Below the pieces are notes generated by a model. It had not been told where the DNA came from, searched no databases, and worked only from the letters and a program-made list of their open reading frames with translations. Both the position numbers and the translations under genes were made by a program. Shown piece by piece: positions 61,511 through 64,000 of a stretch of DNA of 64,000 nt (positions are counted from its first letter, which is position 1; each line of letters starts with the position of its first letter). This DNA comes from Sporobacter termitidis DSM 10068. Lineage in GTDB: Bacteria > Bacillota > Clostridia > Oscillospirales > Oscillospiraceae. The stretch is from the NCBI RefSeq assembly GCF_900130065.1, contig NZ_FQXV01000001.1, positions 340,572 through 404,571 of the forward strand, in the 5' to 3' direction.

Positions 61511-64000
61511 CTATTCGAGCCGGGACAGTAATGCCCGCAGCATTTCCGCGTCCAGCGGTTTGGCCATGTGATAATCAAAGCCCGCCTCCAGCGCCATCTC
61601 CCTGTCCCTGTCAGAAACGTAGCCTGTCAGAGCGATCAGAACGGGCCTTTGCAAATCAGACGCGCGGCGGATTTTTTTCGCCACGTCGTAGCCGTTCATC
61701 CACGGCAGGCCGATATCGCAGAAAATGACGTCCGGGTGCGTTTCGGCCGCCTGCCTGACGCCGTCGCGGCCGTCTGTGGCGTAGGCGGCGGCGTATCCCC
61801 ACTCCGTCATCAAAGCGCAGATGATTTCGGCAAAATCCCTGTTGTCGTCGATAAACAGGATATTCCGTCGGCTGTCCTGAAGCGGAGTTTCCGGCGGCTT
61901 ATCCCCGGCGGCGACCCCGGCCGCGAGCGGCAGGCGTATCGTAAACTCCGCGCCTCTCCCCGGCCCTTCGCTGTGGGCGCTGACGCTGCCGCCGTGCAGC
62001 TCGGCGATGTTTTTCACGATCGCCAGCCCCAGGCCAAGGCCGCCCTCGGGCCGGGCCATCGAGCTGTCCGCCTGCACAAACGGCTCGAAAATGACCGATA
62101 TTATTTCCGGACAGATGCCGATGCCGCTGTCCTTAACGCGGATCGACACTTCATCGCGGTGCCTTTGGGCCGACAGGGTACATGTGCCGCCTTCATTCGT
62201 ATACCTCAGGGCGTTAAAAAGCAGATTTTCCGTGATCTGCTTGATCCGCACCGGATCGGCGAAAATATCGCCGGCGCAATCGAGGTCGGTCCGAAGGCCG
62301 ATATTTTTATTGTCAAAGGCGGGCGCGAGGTCCTCGGCCGTACCGCGGAGCAGCGCGTTTAAGCTGAAGCTCTCTTTTTTCAGCCTGATCTTGTTGTTGT
62401 TGAAACGCGTCAGGTCCAGCAGGTCGTCCACCAGCCGGGTCAGCTGTCTGACCTGTCTGTCCAGTATCTCGCACGTCGACTGCAGCAGCGCCCCGTCGGG
62501 CGATAATTTGAAGAGCGACAGGCCGGTGACGATCGTGGCCAGCGGATTTCTCAATTCATGGGACAGGATGCCGATAAACTGATTCTTATTTTTATCGGCC
62601 TTTTTTAATTTGTCGACCAGCTTCAGCGCGTTTTGCTCGCTCTCAAAGAGCGCCCTTTCCGTCCTGACTTTTTCGATCACGTCCGCCGCCATGCGCGCCA
62701 GCATATCAAATATTCGCTTTTCCCTGTCGTTAAGCTGCTTTCTGGACGTATAATGCGTGCTTAAAACGCCGACGAAATGTCCCGTGCTGCTGTAGAGCGG
62801 CGTCGCCTGCAGGCTCTCCACCGACCATTTTTTTAAAAACGCGTAGATCGGATTCTGCGCAATGCTGTCGTGCGCGTCGATATCCTCCGCCACGAGCCTT
62901 TTGTTCTCGCGCGGCAGCTCCGTGTAAATCGTCTCGCCGATTTTTGTCGTGCCGTGCTCCCGGACAAAGTCGTTGTCAAAGCCCTGTTCATAAACCATGA
63001 TCAGCGTTTCCTGGTCTTCCTCCAGGATATGTATGCACCCTTTTTGCGCATCGGAAAGGAAAATCGCGGCGTTCAGGATCTCATGGCACACATCGTCAAT
63101 ATTGTCGTGGATGATAAAGCGCGAATGAAGCCTGTGCATCGTATTGAGCGCCCGAACCTCCGCGGCCAGATCGTCCTTTATCTCCTCCAGCTCCCGGATG
63201 GCCTTTTTTGTCTCGTTGATATCCATCGTCGTACCATAGACTTTTTTTGGCATTCCGTCCTCGTTATACATGATTTTGCCCTGGTCCAGCACCCAGATAT
63301 AGTCATCCTCCATTTTGATCCTGTATTCATGCCTGAATTTTTCCTGCCCCAGCGTAAATATGAGATTCCTTTCCAGCTGCGTTCTTTTCAGGTCGTCCGG
63401 TTGGATGAGGCCCTCGATAAACGCCATGAATTTGTCATCCGGGATATTTTCGCCGCCGATGCGCTTCCTCCACGCCGCCGAGTATTTCAGGCTGCCCTGC
63501 TCGTAATCGCAGATCCATGAAGCGACGGTGGAACCGTCGATCATCTGCAGATATTCGTATTCCTTTTCTTTGAGGATCCGCGCTTCCCTGGCCAGCGCCT
63601 CCGCCTCTTTAAACGCAGTCTCCTGCCTTTTCCTGATCAGCACGTTGGAAATCAGCGTGCAGTACAGTTGCCCCGCCGTATAAATGTTTTCGTCCAGCTC
63701 CTCGTACTCCTTGCGCGTGGCCAAAACAACGCCGCCGATCGCGGCGCCCTCGTTGATGAGCGGAAACATGTACAGCGCCTTGACGCCGGAGTCTCTTAAA
63801 ATGCGGCCGAAGGATATGTCCGAGGTTTTATAGTCCTCAAGCTTCAGAAAATAAGGCCTCTCGAAATTCTTGAAGTCAAAAAGATCGGCGACCCGGTCAT
63901 ATTGCAGCACCCGCCATTCATTATTCATTAAGCTTTCGGCGTGGCTTTTGCAGCTGTAAACGCAGGTGATCGTCTCCTGCGCGTCGTCATATGCCCAGAT
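61511..64000 (-). CDS. Hybrid sensor histidine kinase (cut by window edge)
   Basis: At least 829 residues; the frame is open to base 64000, 24 codons beyond the first internal ATG at 63928, so the start lies outside. Visible order: end of a GAF domain, a PAS/PAC domain (YNEDGMPKKVYGTTMDI), a second GAF domain, HisKA with H box ILSHELRNPLATIVTGL, HATPase (N box LLFNALRYTNEGG, G1 VKDSGIGI, G2 GGLGLGLAIVKNI) and a C-terminal receiver domain with Asp in VIFCDIGLPWMNG and Lys in YHMAKPLDAE. No transmembrane segment is seen. It ends convergent to the thiamine operon. Confidence 0.94.
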   Translation of the reverse strand: MWAYDDAQETITCVYSCKSHAESLMNNEWRVLQYDRVADLFDFKNFERPYFLKLEDYKTSDISFGRILRDSGVKALYMFPLINEGAAIGGVVLATRKEYEELDENIYTAGQLYCTLISNVLIRKRQETAFKEAEALAREARILKEKEYEYLQMIDGSTVASWICDYEQGSLKYSAAWRKRIGGENIPDDKFMAFIEGLIQPDDLKRTQLERNLIFTLGQEKFRHEYRIKMEDDYIWVLDQGKIMYNEDGMPKKVYGTTMDINETKKAIRELEEIKDDLAAEVRALNTMHRLHSRFIIHDNIDDVCHEILNAAIFLSDAQKGCIHILEEDQETLIMVYEQGFDNDFVREHGTTKIGETIYTELPRENKRLVAEDIDAHDSIAQNPIYAFLKKWSVESLQATPLYSSTGHFVGVLSTHYTSRKQLNDREKRIFDMLARMAADVIEKVRTERALFESEQNALKLVDKLKKADKNKNQFIGILSHELRNPLATIVTGLSLFKLSPDGALLQSTCEILDRQVRQLTRLVDDLLDLTRFNNNKIRLKKESFSLNALLRGTAEDLAPAFDNKNIGLRTDLDCAGDIFADPVRIKQITENLLFNALRYTNEGGTCTLSAQRHRDEVSIRVKDSGIGICPEIISVIFEPFVQADSSMARPEGGLGLGLAIVKNIAELHGGSVSAHSEGPGRGAEFTIRLPLAAGVAAGDKPPETPLQDSRRNILFIDDNRDFAEIICALMTEWGYAAAYATDGRDGVRQAAETHPDVIFCDIGLPWMNGYDVAKKIRRASDLQRPVLIALTGYVSDRDREMALEAGFDYHMAKPLDAEMLRALLSRLE

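Overview
The window looks like a chromosomal segment of a Gram-positive anaerobe of the class Clostridia, probably near the Oscillospiraceae. This is inferred from the gene content: groESL under a CIRCE operator, PadR- and YesN-type regulators, a THI-box thiamine salvage operon with ThiN, and a DrrAB-type transporter behind an OmpR/HK pair. It splits into two compartments by composition. Left of about 24.24 kb the DNA is mostly AT-rich and mosaic. Right of it the DNA is mostly GC-rich housekeeping sequence, with one AT-rich patch at 47-52 kb. The step falls at a tRNA-Ser(CGA) gene whose 3' end faces a tyrosine integrase and its excisionase-like partner. This is the usual layout of an integrated element lying to the left of the tRNA, and its far end is not in the window.

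1-24 kb (accessory, defence-rich). A truncated C5-cytosine methyltransferase plus Vsr. Two small unknown genes, then a first tyrosine recombinase. An HExxH metallopeptidase, an unknown gene, two overlapping metallophosphoesterases, an orphan excisionase-like protein and an AAA ATPase. A scar with a broken copZ and two strong inverted repeats. A five-gene minus-strand set: Dcm-type methyltransferase, DUF3883-type nuclease (probable restriction enzyme), Vsr, a small putative DNA-binding protein and a protein with a duplicated PPxGYW domain. A second scar. A GHKL-ATPase gene, fragments of an SF1 helicase and of a second unidentified gene, a Hachiman pair (HamA DUF1837 nuclease and HamB helicase), a frameshifted dGTPase, and the integrase/excisionase module next to tRNA-Ser.

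24-47 kb (core). Smr protein, folA, thyA and a lipoprotein. An OmpR-type two-component system that appears to control itself and a DrrAB transporter now reduced to two fused fragments. DUF362/ferredoxin protein, RNA methyltransferase, lipid kinase, groES-groEL, a permuted papain-fold protein, a DD-carboxypeptidase homologue that has lost its active-site motifs, a ComEA-like HhH protein, a second two-component system, tRNA-Gln and an oligopeptide ABC transporter operon (oppBCDF plus oppA).

47-64 kb. An AT-rich patch holds a TetR/ketopantoate-reductase-like divergent pair, a MITE-like inverted repeat, an alpha/beta hydrolase and a PadR/FtsW-like pair. After it come cheW and a chemoreceptor, a YesN-type response regulator, and thiN followed by a TPP riboswitch and cytX-thiM-thiE-HAD phosphatase-thiD. 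That operon reads as a complete salvage route: HMP uptake, HET and HMP phosphorylation, coupling to TMP, dephosphorylation, then pyrophosphorylation by ThiN. A hybrid sensor kinase runs off the right edge.

The most interesting leads are the GHKL-ATPase gene beside Hachiman, the methyltransferase/DUF3883/Vsr/PPxGYW gene set, the catalytically degenerate DacF-like protein, and the matched CCGTTTA box geometry upstream of both units of the first two-component locus.
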